DNA of 64,000 bases, taken from assembly GCF_001653565.1 (NCBI RefSeq), contig NZ_LYPB01000065.1:1-64000 (forward strand). The letters run 5' to 3'. The position numbers were made by a program, and so were the translations under genes. Below the pieces are notes generated by a model. That model searched no databases and was not told the origin of the DNA. It saw only the letters and a list, made by a program, of their open reading frames with translations. The stretch is from Paenibacillus oryzisoli. GTDB taxonomy: Bacteria; Bacillota; Bacilli; Paenibacillales; NBRC-103111. Numbering within the stretch: the first letter of the stretch is position 1; the number at the start of each line of letters is the position of its first letter. Below are positions 26,732-34,950 of the stretch, one piece after another.

Positions 26732-26844
26732 ATGCTGCCCTTGAGCATCGGATGGAATAGGAGTATACTTAAATAGTAAGCACTTCGTTTACCAATGCCA
26801 TTTTTCCTTACTGAATAGGGAGAAACCAAGGAGGGATTTCCAAT

Positions 26845-27216
26845 ATGATTAACATAAGTGAATCAGCTAGTGATAAGATTAAAGAACTTTTGGCATCTGA
26901 AGAATCACCGAAACTATTCTTACGCCTTGGCGTCAAAGCTGGTGGTTGTAGCGGCTTTTCGTATGGAATGGGCTTCGACGATGATCAAAAGTCTGACGAT
27001 AAAGAGTTTGTCATACACGGCGTGAAAGTAGTTGTGGATGAAGAGAGCGCTAAGTATTTATACGGCGTCCAAATCGATTTCGAAGACAAAGGCATGGGCG
27101 GCGGTTTTACGATTAATAACCCGAATGCGGTAGCATCGTGTGGTTGTGGATCATCCTTCAAGCCGGCGGATTATGAAGGAACACCTGAGCCTTGCGATGA
27201 TAAGGTTGAGGCTTAA
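26845..27216 (+). CDS. HesB/IscA-type Fe-S assembly protein
   Basis: 123 aa, A-type carrier. Conserved cysteines Cys35 (GGCSGFSYGM) and Cys99/Cys101 (SCGCGSSF) bind an iron or Fe-S cluster between subunits. The family receives clusters from SUF scaffolds and passes them to targets; close in type to Bacillus YutM. C-terminal tail PADYEGTPEPCDD is an acidic extension with an extra Cys. SD AAGGAGGG before ATG 26845. Confidence 0.92.
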   Translation: MINISESASDKIKELLASEESPKLFLRLGVKAGGCSGFSYGMGFDDDQKSDDKEFVIHGVKVVVDEESAKYLYGVQIDFEDKGMGGGFTINNPNAVASCGCGSSFKPADYEGTPEPCDDKVEA

Positions 27217-27228
27217 GGAATAACTATT

Positions 27229-27277
27229 AAACCTTCTGAATTTGTGTGAATTCAACACTAGTTCAGAAGGTTTTTTT
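27229..27277 (+). terminator. Intrinsic terminator after the HesB gene
   Basis: Perfect 12-bp stem AAACCTTCTGAA (27229-27240) with 27262-27273, followed by a T-run. Confidence 0.85.
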
Positions 27278-27318
27278 ATGCCTCTACATATCCTACTCAA
27301 AACAATCCCAACGACACC

Positions 27319-28005
27319 TTACACCTGCAGCCACCAAATCCCCGCACACTCAGGCAACACAATCAATTGCTCCTGAACAACCTTGTCTGCAACTTCATCG
27401 CCAAAGAAAAACCGCGTAAGCATCTCAGCCTCATCTACGCTCTCAAACGTATAATCGGTCCGTATCCATGTGTGAGAAAATCCAAACTCAGATTCGAGCA
27501 GTTTATAATAATTCATCAAGAAGTGCGGAGGATTAGGCGTTTCCGAGCCTGTTCCGAAGTTCTCGATGATGATGATCGTACCGCCGGGGCGCAGAACTCT
27601 CTTGATTTCGCCTATAATTTGATGAAGGTTGGCTTCCCAATGATCGTCATCCGAGTTCGCGAGATAGCATATACTCCATCCGGATACGATTAGATCTACA
27701 CTCTGATCTTCGGCAGGTAATTGCCTATGGTCAGCAACTTGTGTTCTCCAATTGTGTAGATCTGCCTGACCCAGATGATCAGCGGTAATTCTCAGCATGG
27801 ACTCGGATGCATCTAAAGCTACTATGGATTTTGCATGAGGAGCGAGAACACGGGTTAATCTACCTGCCCCTGCCCCCATGTCTAGGATATCTAGACCTGC
27901 AACCGGAACGATGGCTTGAATGGTCTCGTATAAACTGGGTTGTTTGGAAACGAGTCGTTCGTACATGTCTGCTTGATTGGCGTAAATGTGTGCATGATTG
28001 GGCAT
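27319..28005 (-). CDS. Class I SAM-dependent methyltransferase
   Basis: 228 aa. Motif I LDMGAGAGRLTRVLAP, acidic end of strand 2 in VALDAS, motif II DLIVSGWSICYL, and motif III RVLRPGGTIIIIENFG. Fits ubiE/COQ5-like small-molecule methyltransferases; substrate unknown. SD AAGGAGG 10 nt before ATG 28005. Its promoter has the 19-bp spacer of MerR-controlled genes, and the MerR-methyltransferase fusion lies directly upstream, so this is a likely regulated target. Confidence 0.9.
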   Translation of the reverse strand: MPNHAHIYANQADMYERLVSKQPSLYETIQAIVPVAGLDILDMGAGAGRLTRVLAPHAKSIVALDASESMLRITADHLGQADLHNWRTQVADHRQLPAEDQSVDLIVSGWSICYLANSDDDHWEANLHQIIGEIKRVLRPGGTIIIIENFGTGSETPNPPHFLMNYYKLLESEFGFSHTWIRTDYTFESVDEAEMLTRFFFGDEVADKVVQEQLIVLPECAGIWWLQV

Positions 28006-28043
28006 GGGATGATTGCCTCCTTAAGGTGATGTTAGACATTATT

Positions 28044-28074
28044 ATCGTAATGTGTACCGTAAGGAGAAGGTCAA
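28044..28074 (-). promoter_or_regulatory. MerR-type promoter of the methyltransferase gene
   Basis: -35 TTGACC at 28074-28069 and -10 TACGAT at 28049-28044 are separated by 19 bp instead of 17, the overlong spacer typical of MerR activation. Spacer core CTCCTTACGG resembles that of the promoter at 29158-29188. Confidence 0.6.
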
Positions 28075-28082
28075 GTGTTCAT

Positions 28083-29135
28083 TTACAAGGGTTTAATTGG
28101 AACCGCGTATACGATATAGAGCAAATCGTTGATTTTCGCATGCTTGGTGATATACCCATTTTCTTCAAACCACGATAAGAGGACAGGACAGATGGCATAA
28201 TGCTTTTCTTGCATGGTCGTAAGCAGATCTGTTCGCCCGCTCGCTAGTAAGTCATTCATGTATTGTTCTTGGGCTGATTCCGTTTCGAACATGATATCGG
28301 CTATGCAAATTCTACCGTGAGACTTGAGAACGCGGCGCATTTCATCAAGTGCAAGAGGCTGCTGTTCGTTAGAAATATGGTGAAAAGCAAATGAGGTAAC
28401 GATAAAATCGAATTGGTTATCCATATAAGGAATCGCCAGGAAATTCCCGAGTTTGATGTCCATTTGCGGATGTTTGCTTTGGCATTGCTTCATCATTTCT
28501 TTGGATTGGTCAACGCCAGCCATGTGAATGCCATTTTGTAGAAATCGATGGGCTAAATTACCTGTGCCTGTGCCCAGATCCAGCCCTTTTTCTCCGACCC
28601 TCGGCTTGACCCATTGCCATGTAAGATCAAGAATTTCCTCATATCCTTTATACTCGTCATCATTATGTAAAACCCGTTCGTCGTGCGTCAAGGCTTGTTG
28701 ATCAAAATTCCATGTATCCTTCCAATTCTTGCGGATTTCTCGAAGTCGCTTAGAACCCTCAGCAAGTGTGAAAATATCATCAATCGGAACCGAGTTGTTC
28801 TGTTTCAGTAGGTTAATCATTGTATCTGTCGTTTCGATAATGTGCTTGAATTCCAGCCACTGCGCATAAACAACAGATCGCTGTATTTCCAAATAGTATT
28901 GAAGCTGCGCTTTGTTATCTGCATCCGTTTCTTGAAGTGCTTTTTGAATATCGGCAACGGACATACCTGATTCCCGCAGAGATATAATCGTTTGCAGCCG
29001 CCATATTTCTTCTTCTGTAAACGTTCTATATGAATTCGTTTCTTGCTTGGACGGTGAAATGAGTCCTTTATCCTCATAAAAGCGTATGGCCCTCGGCGAA
29101 ATTTTTAATTTGCGTGCAACATCTTTAATTTGCAT
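28083..29135 (-). CDS. MerR regulator fused to a methyltransferase
   Basis: 350 aa. Residues 1-70 are a MerR winged helix (IKDVARKLKISPRAIRFYED, then LRESGMSVADIQKAL). A helical linker (about 75-145) takes the place of the usual coiled coil. Residues about 150-340 form a class I methyltransferase with LDLGTGTGNLAHRFL, VDQS and FHHISNEQQ. Start ATG 29135 follows AAAGGGTGAAG; GTG 29156 is less likely. The effector may be sensed, or methylated, by the C-terminal domain (inference). Such fusions exist in Bacilli, function unclear. Confidence 0.88.
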   Translation of the reverse strand: MQIKDVARKLKISPRAIRFYEDKGLISPSKQETNSYRTFTEEEIWRLQTIISLRESGMSVADIQKALQETDADNKAQLQYYLEIQRSVVYAQWLEFKHIIETTDTMINLLKQNNSVPIDDIFTLAEGSKRLREIRKNWKDTWNFDQQALTHDERVLHNDDEYKGYEEILDLTWQWVKPRVGEKGLDLGTGTGNLAHRFLQNGIHMAGVDQSKEMMKQCQSKHPQMDIKLGNFLAIPYMDNQFDFIVTSFAFHHISNEQQPLALDEMRRVLKSHGRICIADIMFETESAQEQYMNDLLASGRTDLLTTMQEKHYAICPVLLSWFEENGYITKHAKINDLLYIVYAVPIKPL

Positions 29136-29157
29136 GTCTTCACCCTTTCTCTCCACT

Positions 29158-29188
29158 TAAATAAACATTAACGTAAGGGAAAAGTAAA
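29158..29188 (-). promoter_or_regulatory. MerR-type promoter of the fusion gene
   Basis: -35-like TTTACT (29188-29183), 19-bp spacer, -10-like TATTTA (29163-29158). A 16-bp window in the -35/spacer region is identical at 12 positions to the one before the adjacent methyltransferase gene, pointing to autoregulation. Confidence 0.55.
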
Positions 29189-29293
29189 GTTGCAAATCGC
29201 ATTAATTAGCTAGTTAGGAGTCGTCTCTTAATACCAATTTGTGGAATATACTATAAAGATAGTACTAGACGTTGTTTGAAAGGAGGGAGCCAA

Positions 29294-29974
29294 ATGGCAA
29301 CTAGAAAAGATTTCATCGATCTCGTTGCGCCGATTGCTTTGAAGCTTCGTTTAGAAGGTTCGCCAATTTTCCCATCTGTTCGGATTGCACAGGCTTTACT
29401 AGAAACTGGGGGTAAAATAAACGCATGGCATAACTTGGTTGGTTATAAAGTTGGGAGTGGCGTACAAACACCGTATTGGCGGGGAGATCGTGTATCCGTA
29501 AATACATGGGAATTCATAAATGGGGAATATGTGACGAATGTACCAGGGGATTTCCGTGCATATAACTCGACTGAGGATGGATTTCGTGATCAAGATTTGT
29601 TGTTTCAAGCTGCACGTTATTCGGCAGTTCGGTCAGCAAGCACACCCCAATCTCAAACTGCTGCCTTACAGAAGAGCGGGTATGCCACTGACCCTGCCTA
29701 TACAAGTAAATTGAATTCGATTATAGCGATGGAAGGATTAACTTTCTTCGATGAGGAGGCCATTCGGATGTTAGAACAGTTACAAGCGCAGATTTCAGAA
29801 TTAACAAGTAGAGTTCGCTCGCTCGAAGAACAGGCCGCTTTGACGGTCGTACCGACATGGGCGAAGTCAGCTGTGGATGCAGCTGTTAAGGCCGGATTAA
29901 TTGATACTCCTGAGAAAGGGAGTTATGATTTCTACCGCTTATTGACAGTGTTGCATCGCAAGGGCTTTATCTAA
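29294..29974 (+). CDS. Glucosaminidase-domain peptidoglycan hydrolase (endolysin-like)
   Basis: 226 aa. Residues about 1-150 match the glucosaminidase (LYZ2/FlgJ-like) fold: FPSVRIAQALLETGGK with the presumed catalytic Glu, the HNLVGYKVG segment, and FRAYNSTEDGFRDQ. A short coiled coil (about 158-182) precedes a C-terminal helical module (PTWAKSAVDAAVKAGLID) that resembles phage endolysin tail domains. No signal peptide, unlike host autolysins. Start ATG 29294 with AAGGAGGG. No phage genes surround it, so a domesticated prophage lysin or spore/mother-cell lytic enzyme are both possible. Confidence 0.85.
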   Translation: MATRKDFIDLVAPIALKLRLEGSPIFPSVRIAQALLETGGKINAWHNLVGYKVGSGVQTPYWRGDRVSVNTWEFINGEYVTNVPGDFRAYNSTEDGFRDQDLLFQAARYSAVRSASTPQSQTAALQKSGYATDPAYTSKLNSIIAMEGLTFFDEEAIRMLEQLQAQISELTSRVRSLEEQAALTVVPTWAKSAVDAAVKAGLIDTPEKGSYDFYRLLTVLHRKGFI

Positions 29975-29998
29975 TTGTGGATGTGAAAGAAATCATGG

Positions 29999-30043
29999 GG
30001 GCCGAAAGGGGCATTAATGAGGTTAGTAAACCATTCGGCCTTT
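29999..30043 (+). terminator. Probable terminator after the glucosaminidase gene
   Basis: GGCCGAA (30000-30006) pairs with TTCGGCC (30034-30040), followed by TTTAATTCTT. The hairpin overlaps the end of the converging small gene. Confidence 0.5.
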
Positions 30044-30184
30044 AATTCTTACGTTTTCACCGTATTTCGCTTGCATCAACTTCGTTTGCTCTTGCATGTA
30101 GGCATAAATTTCTTTCAAACGGTTCTTACGAGGTTTAATGGTTTCTTTAATTTCACCATTTAACACGATATCGTATACGATCAT
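30023..30184 (-). CDS. Small basic conserved-looking protein, 53 aa
   Basis: Frame MIVYDIVLNGEIKETIKPRK to GRMVY, with SD AAAGGAG 10 nt before ATG 30184. Lys/Arg-rich helical middle (RKNRLKEIYAYMQEQTKLMQ). Good ribosome binding site, balanced codon use and complete frame support a real gene; family not recognised. Lies alone, converging on the glucosaminidase gene. Confidence 0.65.
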   Translation of the reverse strand: MIVYDIVLNGEIKETIKPRKNRLKEIYAYMQEQTKLMQAKYGENVRIKGRMVY

Positions 30185-30344
30185 AGTCGTTTATCTCCTT
30201 TGGGTTTGTCTTTCTACTAATATTGTATGCGATGAATATTAAGGGATGATTAAAATTTCTTTTCAATTTTGTGAATAAGATGAAGGTTATGTTAAATGAA
30301 TGTTAAAAATGCCTAAATTAGTGATCATTTTTTTTTATCAGGTT

Positions 30345-30496
30345 TTGACAAGTTTTGGATGTGTATAAGTTTATGCACATTATCCCCCTATACTTTGTCT
30401 GCCTTTATGGTACATATTAACAATTTACCCACAGGATATGCACACTTATCTGTGGATAACGGAACGCTTGTTCTATCAAAAACCCCGTGATACTAT
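30345..30496 (+). promoter_or_regulatory. sda promoter region with DnaA boxes
   Basis: DnaA-box matches to TTATNCACA: 30360-30368 (inverted, TGTGTATAA), 30371-30379 (TTATGCACA), 30451-30459 (inverted, TGTGGATAA, perfect TTATCCACA), and a weaker TTACCCACA at 30425-30433. A promoter TTGTTC-N17-TACTAT lies at 30468-30496, right after the perfect box. In Bacillus sda is transcribed under DnaA control, so this arrangement fits. Confidence 0.75.
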
Positions 30497-30527
30497 TAGT
30501 TTAACTTATAGAATATGGGTGATTTCA

Positions 30528-30683
30528 GTGAGACAAATTAGCGATGAGACATTGATCGACTCTTATTACAAGGCACTAGATTTAAGATTAGAATCCGATT
30601 TTCTTGAACTATTGCTCGCGGAAATTCAGCGACGCAAGTTAAAGTTATCTGTGATTGTTAAGGACGAGGCACCACTTAATTAA
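30528..30683 (+). CDS. sda: Sporulation checkpoint inhibitor Sda
   Basis: 51 aa from GTG 30528 (GGGTGAT 6 nt upstream). VRQISDETLIDSYYKALDL and SDFLELLLAEIQRRKL match the helical hairpin of Sda, which binds the dimerisation domain of sporulation kinases and blocks phosphotransfer when replication is ongoing or stalled. The longer frame from 30438 runs through the DnaA boxes and promoter and is rejected. Confidence 0.88.
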   Translation: MRQISDETLIDSYYKALDLRLESDFLELLLAEIQRRKLKLSVIVKDEAPLN

Positions 30684-30687
30684 ACAT

Positions 30688-30927
30688 TCACTCAACACGT
30701 ATTGGCAGGGTATAGTTAGAATGGCAGTCGGGGCAATTCAAGAGGTGAAGGCAGAGTTCTTGCTCATCGCCTTCCTGGTTGGTTAAGGACATGTTGTTCA
30801 TCTCGTAAGGCGAATAAGGACCGAACAAGTCACTCAGCTTACCATGGTCACACATACGCTGCGAGCACACAGGACAGTTGGTTTGCAATTCTTGCATCCC
30901 ATTACAAACTGGACATATAGATGACAA
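30688..30927 (-). CDS. Small zinc-ribbon-like protein
   Basis: 79 aa. Three Cys pairs: CPVCNG, CPVCSQRMC and NCPDCHSNY, plus His residues, indicating one or two zinc sites. TTG start at 30927 with AGGAGG 9 nt upstream. That SD and the start lie inside the hairpin that ends the upstream ferredoxin-NADP reductase gene. Stop is 4 bp from the converging sda stop. Function unknown. Confidence 0.75.
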   Translation of the reverse strand: MSSICPVCNGMQELQTNCPVCSQRMCDHGKLSDLFGPYSPYEMNNMSLTNQEGDEQELCLHLLNCPDCHSNYTLPIRVE

Positions 30928-30972
30928 AGGGGTATTCCTCCTAATCCGTAGATTAGGTTAGAATACCCCTTT
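30926..30972 (-). terminator. Terminator hairpin of the reductase gene that also covers the next SD
   Basis: 12-bp outer stem AAAGGGGTATTC (30926-30937) with 30961-30972 and a 7-bp inner stem CCTAATC/GATTAGG with tetraloop. On the minus strand the descending arm ends CCCCTTT. The SD AGGAGG (30942-30937) of the zinc-ribbon gene is within it. Confidence 0.75.
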
Positions 30973-30985
30973 TCATTGTTAATCA

Positions 30986-31987
30986 TTACAACTTCAAGCT
31001 CGAGCTGTGTCCGGGTGAAAGCTTAGCACTTGGATCAATGTAGACTTTGGCATTGTTAATGGCTGTAGGTGCTTCACCGAAGCCAACGGCAATCAATTTC
31101 AATTTGCCAGGGTAGGTCGTAATGTCGCCAGCAGCGAAGATGCCTGGGATATTCGTTTCCATTCGGGAATCTACTACGATGGAGCCGCTTTCGATAGCAA
31201 GACCCCATTCAGAAATCGGCCCAAGAGAGGAAACGAAGCCGAAATTAATAATCACTGCATCGACATCGTGGATGTTTTCTTCGCCTGATTTAATGTTTTT
31301 AAGTGTAATTTGCTTGATGCGATCTGTTCCGTGAAGCTTAGTGATTTCGGTTTGCGTAACAATGTTAACCTTCGAATTCATTAATTTTGCAACGCTGTGC
31401 TCATGCGCACGGAATTTATCTCTGCGATGAATCAAGGTCACTTGCTCAGCTATCGGCTCAAGCATCAACGCCCAGTCAACTGCGGAATCCCCGCCGCCGC
31501 TGATGATAACTTTTTGACCCGCGAAGGCAAGCAAATCACTTACAAAGTAATGTAAATTTTTCTTCTCGAATTGGGCGGCTTCCGGTAATTCAAGACGGCG
31601 CGGCTCAAATGCCCCTACTCCACCTGCAATAATGACGGCATGGCTTAGATGAACACCTTTGTCTGTTGTAATTTCGAATAGACGTTCTGCCCTCTTAACA
31701 ACCCCATGGACCTTTTCTTCTAAGCAAATGTGGATGGGGAAGTGTTTCATTTGAGTAGACAGATTATCTACGAGCTCTTGGGCTGTAACTTTGGGGAATC
31801 CGGCAACGTCATAAATATATTTCTCTGGGTATAGGGCTGCGAGTTGACCTCCGAGTTGGGGCATGCTTTCAATAAGTTTCACAGATGCCTGACGCATTCC
31901 CCCATAGAAGGATGCGAACATGCCAGCTGGGCCACCGCCGATTACAATAATATCCACGATCTCTTGCTTTGTTTCAGTCACTTTCAT
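30986..31987 (-). CDS. Ferredoxin/flavodoxin-NADP+ reductase type 2 (YumC-like)
   Basis: 333 aa. Thioredoxin-reductase-like fold without CxxC: FAD motif [20 protein letters not shown] motif [11 protein letters not shown], and [25 protein letters not shown] near the end. These homodimers move electrons between NADPH and ferredoxin or flavodoxin. ATG 31987 preferred (GGAGG 7 nt upstream) over GTG/TTG further up. A Fur box precedes the gene, so iron limitation should raise expression. Confidence 0.92.
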   Translation of the reverse strand: MKVTETKQEIVDIIVIGGGPAGMFASFYGGMRQASVKLIESMPQLGGQLAALYPEKYIYDVAGFPKVTAQELVDNLSTQMKHFPIHICLEEKVHGVVKRAERLFEITTDKGVHLSHAVIIAGGVGAFEPRRLELPEAAQFEKKNLHYFVSDLLAFAGQKVIISGGGDSAVDWALMLEPIAEQVTLIHRRDKFRAHEHSVAKLMNSKVNIVTQTEITKLHGTDRIKQITLKNIKSGEENIHDVDAVIINFGFVSSLGPISEWGLAIESGSIVVDSRMETNIPGIFAAGDITTYPGKLKLIAVGFGEAPTAINNAKVYIDPSAKLSPGHSSSLKL

Positions 31988-32034
31988 ATGAGAACCTCCG
32001 ATTTGGTCCAATATGTGTAAGTAATCAGATTAAG

Positions 32035-32049
32035 CGATAATCATTATCA
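32035..32049 (-). promoter_or_regulatory. Fur box upstream of the reductase gene
   Basis: TGATAATGATTATCG on the minus strand matches the Bacillus 7-1-7 Fur consensus TGATAATNATTATCA at all but one specified position. 48 bp upstream of the start codon. Confidence 0.85.
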
Positions 32050-32323
32050 TTCTAAATGTCACTATTAATGAAGGAAATAAAAAAGTTGGATTATCTCACA
32101 TAAATTACCTATAGATATAAAAGTAAATGCTTACATGGATGAGAGGGGCTAAAACGCCTATAATACAAGATTTTTTGTTCAAAATGACACTTGATATTTA
32201 CTAATGAAAATTATATCATATCATGAGAATCGGTTTACCATGTTGTGACGAATTTCCACCTGTTTCATCATAATTCACTTCGAAAGCGTGCAAACTAGTA
32301 GCTCATACTACTTTTGAAGCTGT

Positions 32324-32341
32324 TTGTGTAATTTTTCACAA
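32324..32341 (+). promoter_or_regulatory. Rex operator upstream of NDH-2
   Basis: TTGTGTAATTTTTCACAA matches the redox-sensor Rex consensus (TTGTGAA-N4-TTCACAA) with a single half-site change. A weaker second match TTGTGACGAATTTCCACC lies 81 bp upstream at 32243. Bacillus ndh is Rex-regulated by NADH/NAD+ ratio. Confidence 0.8.
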
Positions 32342-32388
32342 GATAGAGAGACCATGGGACAAAATATGGATATGGAAGTGAGAGAGAC

Positions 32389-33579
32389 ATGAGTAGAATA
32401 CCAAGAATCGTTATATTAGGAGCCGGTTACGGCGGGATCCTTGCTGCAATTCGGTTGCAGAAGGAATTGAACTACAACGAAGCTGACGTTACGCTTGTTA
32501 ACAAGCATGACTATCACTACATTACTACACATCTTCACATGCCTGCTGCAGGGACGGATAATCCTGAAAATGCACGCGTGAACATTCTAAAATTAATTGA
32601 TGAATTTAAAGTTGATTTCGTGAAATCGACAGTTACCCAAATTCGTCCACATGAGAAAAAGGTTATTTTGGAAGACGGAACCCTTTCCTATGACTACCTA
32701 GTAATCGGACTTGGTGGTGAAGCGGAAACTTTCGGAATTCCTGGTCTGAAAGAAAACGCTCTGAATATTCGCAGTATTAACAGTGTTCGCTTTATTCGTG
32801 AGCACATTGAATACCAATTCGCGAAGTTTAAGCGTGAACCGGATCGCAAAGATTACCTGACATTCGTTATCGGTGGCGCTGGATTTACGGGTATTGAGTT
32901 CATTGGTGAGCTTGCTGATCGTATTCCATTACTATGCAAAGAGTTCGATGTGGATCCTTCCCTTGTGAAGATTTATAATATTGAAGCTGCGCCAACAGCA
33001 TTGCCAGGTTTCGATCCTGAGCTTGTTGAGTATGCAATGAAAGTTCTGACAGACAAAGGTATTACTTTCAAAATTGGTACTGCAATTAAAGAGTGTACAC
33101 CAGAAGGCGTTCTTATCGCTGGCGATGAGTTCATCAAAGCAGCAACCGTTGTATGGACTGGCGGTATCCGCGGTAACCATATGCTAGACGAAGCTGGCTT
33201 CGAAACGATGCGCGGCAGAATCAAGGTAAATGAGCATCTTCATGCACCAGGATTTGATAACATCTATGTTGTAGGTGACTGTTCTATAGTTATGAACGAT
33301 GAAGGCAGACCATACCCACCAACCGCACAAATTGCCATGCAGCAAGGTGAAGCTGTTGCACACAACTTGATCGCGTCAATCCGTGGTTCGCAAATGAAAA
33401 CTTTCAAATACTCGAATAAAGGTACTGTGGCTTCCCTTGGTAAAGGTCAAGCAATCGGTATCGTAGGTTCCCGTAAATTGAAAGGGAATGTCGCAGCTAT
33501 GATGAAAAAAGTGGTTGATATGAGATACCTATACATTATTGGCGGAATTCCACTAGTTATACGTAAAGGTCGTTTCTAG
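32389..33579 (+). CDS. Type II NADH:quinone oxidoreductase (YumB/Ndh-like)
   Basis: 396 aa. N-terminal FAD fold LGAGYGGILAAIRLQ, NADH fold GGAGFTGIEFIGEL, FAD site VVGDCSIVMN, quinone-site region YPPTAQIAMQQGE, and C-terminal amphipathic membrane anchor. A single-subunit non-proton-pumping NADH dehydrogenase feeding menaquinone. SD GGAAGTGAGAG before ATG 32389. The Rex box immediately upstream ties it to NADH level. A second NDH-2-like protein is encoded at 23999-25063. Confidence 0.92.
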   Translation: MSRIPRIVILGAGYGGILAAIRLQKELNYNEADVTLVNKHDYHYITTHLHMPAAGTDNPENARVNILKLIDEFKVDFVKSTVTQIRPHEKKVILEDGTLSYDYLVIGLGGEAETFGIPGLKENALNIRSINSVRFIREHIEYQFAKFKREPDRKDYLTFVIGGAGFTGIEFIGELADRIPLLCKEFDVDPSLVKIYNIEAAPTALPGFDPELVEYAMKVLTDKGITFKIGTAIKECTPEGVLIAGDEFIKAATVVWTGGIRGNHMLDEAGFETMRGRIKVNEHLHAPGFDNIYVVGDCSIVMNDEGRPYPPTAQIAMQQGEAVAHNLIASIRGSQMKTFKYSNKGTVASLGKGQAIGIVGSRKLKGNVAAMMKKVVDMRYLYIIGGIPLVIRKGRF

Positions 33580-33606
33580 TCAAGGAACGTCAGCAGGGGG
33601 ATTGCC

Positions 33607-33888
33607 ATGCGACACTGTAGTGTCCAAGTAAGAGGACTTCTTACCCGGGATGAACTGGATCGTTACAATGCGTTGATCGAAGTCGGTCACTTCTTAGAGA
33701 CCGAGAAACGTTACGATCATGTCGCAGTTGTTCAAAAGGAAATTGATATTCTCATTCTTCCTGCGATTGAACGTCTGAAGGAAAAGAGTCGTCAGCGTGA
33801 CCGTGATACGGAAGCGTATCTAGCTCGTAAAGCACAGCTGGAAGCCGAACTAGCAGCTGCGCTGCGTGACGACGAGGATGAAGATTAA
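33607..33888 (+). CDS. Hypothetical helical protein downstream of NDH-2
   Basis: 93 aa, no membrane segment. Starts MRHCSVQVRGLLTRDELDRY, has a long charged helix or coiled coil (LKEKSRQRDRDTEAYLARKA) and an acidic tail DDEDED. Only 27 bp after the ndh stop and ahead of a terminator, so co-transcribed. Not recognised; may associate with the dehydrogenase. Confidence 0.75.
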   Translation: MRHCSVQVRGLLTRDELDRYNALIEVGHFLETEKRYDHVAVVQKEIDILILPAIERLKEKSRQRDRDTEAYLARKAQLEAELAAALRDDEDED

Positions 33889-33897
33889 CTAACCCAT

Positions 33898-33935
33898 AGA
33901 AGCATTGCTCTTCATTGAGCAGTGCTTCTTTTTCA
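33898..33935 (+). terminator. Terminator of the ndh operon
   Basis: 13-bp stem AGAAGCATTGCTC (33898-33910) with GAGCAGTGCTTCT (33917-33929, one G-T pair), then a T-run. Confidence 0.85.
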
Positions 33936-33949
33936 TCGTGGAAGTTGCA

Positions 33950-33987
33950 AAAAAAAAGAGCATAGGACCGTAGTCCATTGCTCTTTC
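33950..33987 (-). terminator. Terminator of chdC
   Basis: Stem AAAGAGCA-GGAC (from 33956) with GTCC-TGCTCTTT around CGTA; on the minus strand a run of at least eight Ts follows. Confidence 0.8.
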
Positions 33988-33993
33988 GTAATT

Positions 33994-34740
33994 TTATATT
34001 TGGATAAATGACGCGAATTTCTCGGGAAGCATAACGTTACCAACGTAGAAATCACCGAACTCGCCAAAGCGCGCACTAACTTCATCGAAGCGCATTTCGT
34101 ACACGAGCTTTTTGAAATGAAGCGGATCATCGGAGAATAGCGTAACGCCCCATTCCCAATCATCTAATCCAACAGATCCTGTGATAATTTGTTTGACTTT
34201 ACCAGCGTATGTACGACCGATCATACCGTGGCTGCGCATCATCGTCTTGCGATCTTCCGCAGGAACCATGTACCAGTTGTCATTGCCTTCACGACGCTTA
34301 TTCATCGGGTAGAAGCAAATGTGCTTGGATTTAGGAAGAATTGGCTTCAAGCGTGCTTGAAGTTCAGGATCTAGCGCAGGATCGACGCCTGGCTTCGCCA
34401 AGTAACTGCTCAATTCTACGATAGAGACATAGGAGTATACGGGTATAGTAAAAGCAGCAAAGCTTGATTTGTTAAAAGCAGTTTCAAGCTCGTTAAGCTC
34501 TTCCAATGTTTCACGCAGCTGCATGAAAACAAAATCAGCCTTCTGGCCAACGATGCTATATACGGCAGTGCTGCCTAGTTTATCATTCTCAACTTGTTGC
34601 CACTGGGACAAGAAGGATTGCAGCTCGTCCGCTGCATGCTTGCGTTCTTGTGGGGTTGCAGCATGCCATGCATTCCAATCCATCAGACGGAAATCATGGA
34701 GCGCATACCAGCCTTCCAGCGTTTGTACGGCTTCACTCAT
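33994..34740 (-). CDS. chdC: Coproheme decarboxylase (H2O2-dependent heme synthase)
   Basis: 248 aa from ATG 34740 (GGAGGAAAAACA upstream). Family landmarks: FYPMNKRRE with catalytic-type Tyr144, and [12 protein letters not shown] with heme-ligand His171, both at the positions expected for the Geobacillus enzyme (Tyr145/His172). C-terminal [25 protein letters not shown] is typical. Oxidatively decarboxylates iron-coproporphyrin III to heme b in Gram-positive bacteria. Connects with ctaA in the same window. Confidence 0.94.
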   Translation of the reverse strand: MSEAVQTLEGWYALHDFRLMDWNAWHAATPQERKHAADELQSFLSQWQQVENDKLGSTAVYSIVGQKADFVFMQLRETLEELNELETAFNKSSFAAFTIPVYSYVSIVELSSYLAKPGVDPALDPELQARLKPILPKSKHICFYPMNKRREGNDNWYMVPAEDRKTMMRSHGMIGRTYAGKVKQIITGSVGLDDWEWGVTLFSDDPLHFKKLVYEMRFDEVSARFGEFGDFYVGNVMLPEKFASFIQI

Positions 34741-34950
34741 TGTTTTTCCTCCATTCAAGAGCTAATATCCCCTACATTGTATCCAATTCATGGTGAAAGG
34801 GCAAATGAATGAAGGGGTTAAGTATAAGAAATATCCAATTAATTGTTCAATTTGTGTACACTTTACTGGCACCTTTCCGTAGATTACAATAATAAGAGCT
34901 ATAGAGGCCAAAGTTAGGAAGTGCTTCTACATATTTAAGGGGGAACTATC

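Noticed and set aside
29294..30184. Prophage
   Set aside because: Only one lysin-like gene; no capsid, integrase, portal or attachment sites nearby.
30438..30527. Longer sda frame starting at 30438
   Set aside because: Covers a DnaA box and the promoter; Sda homology begins at GTG 30528.
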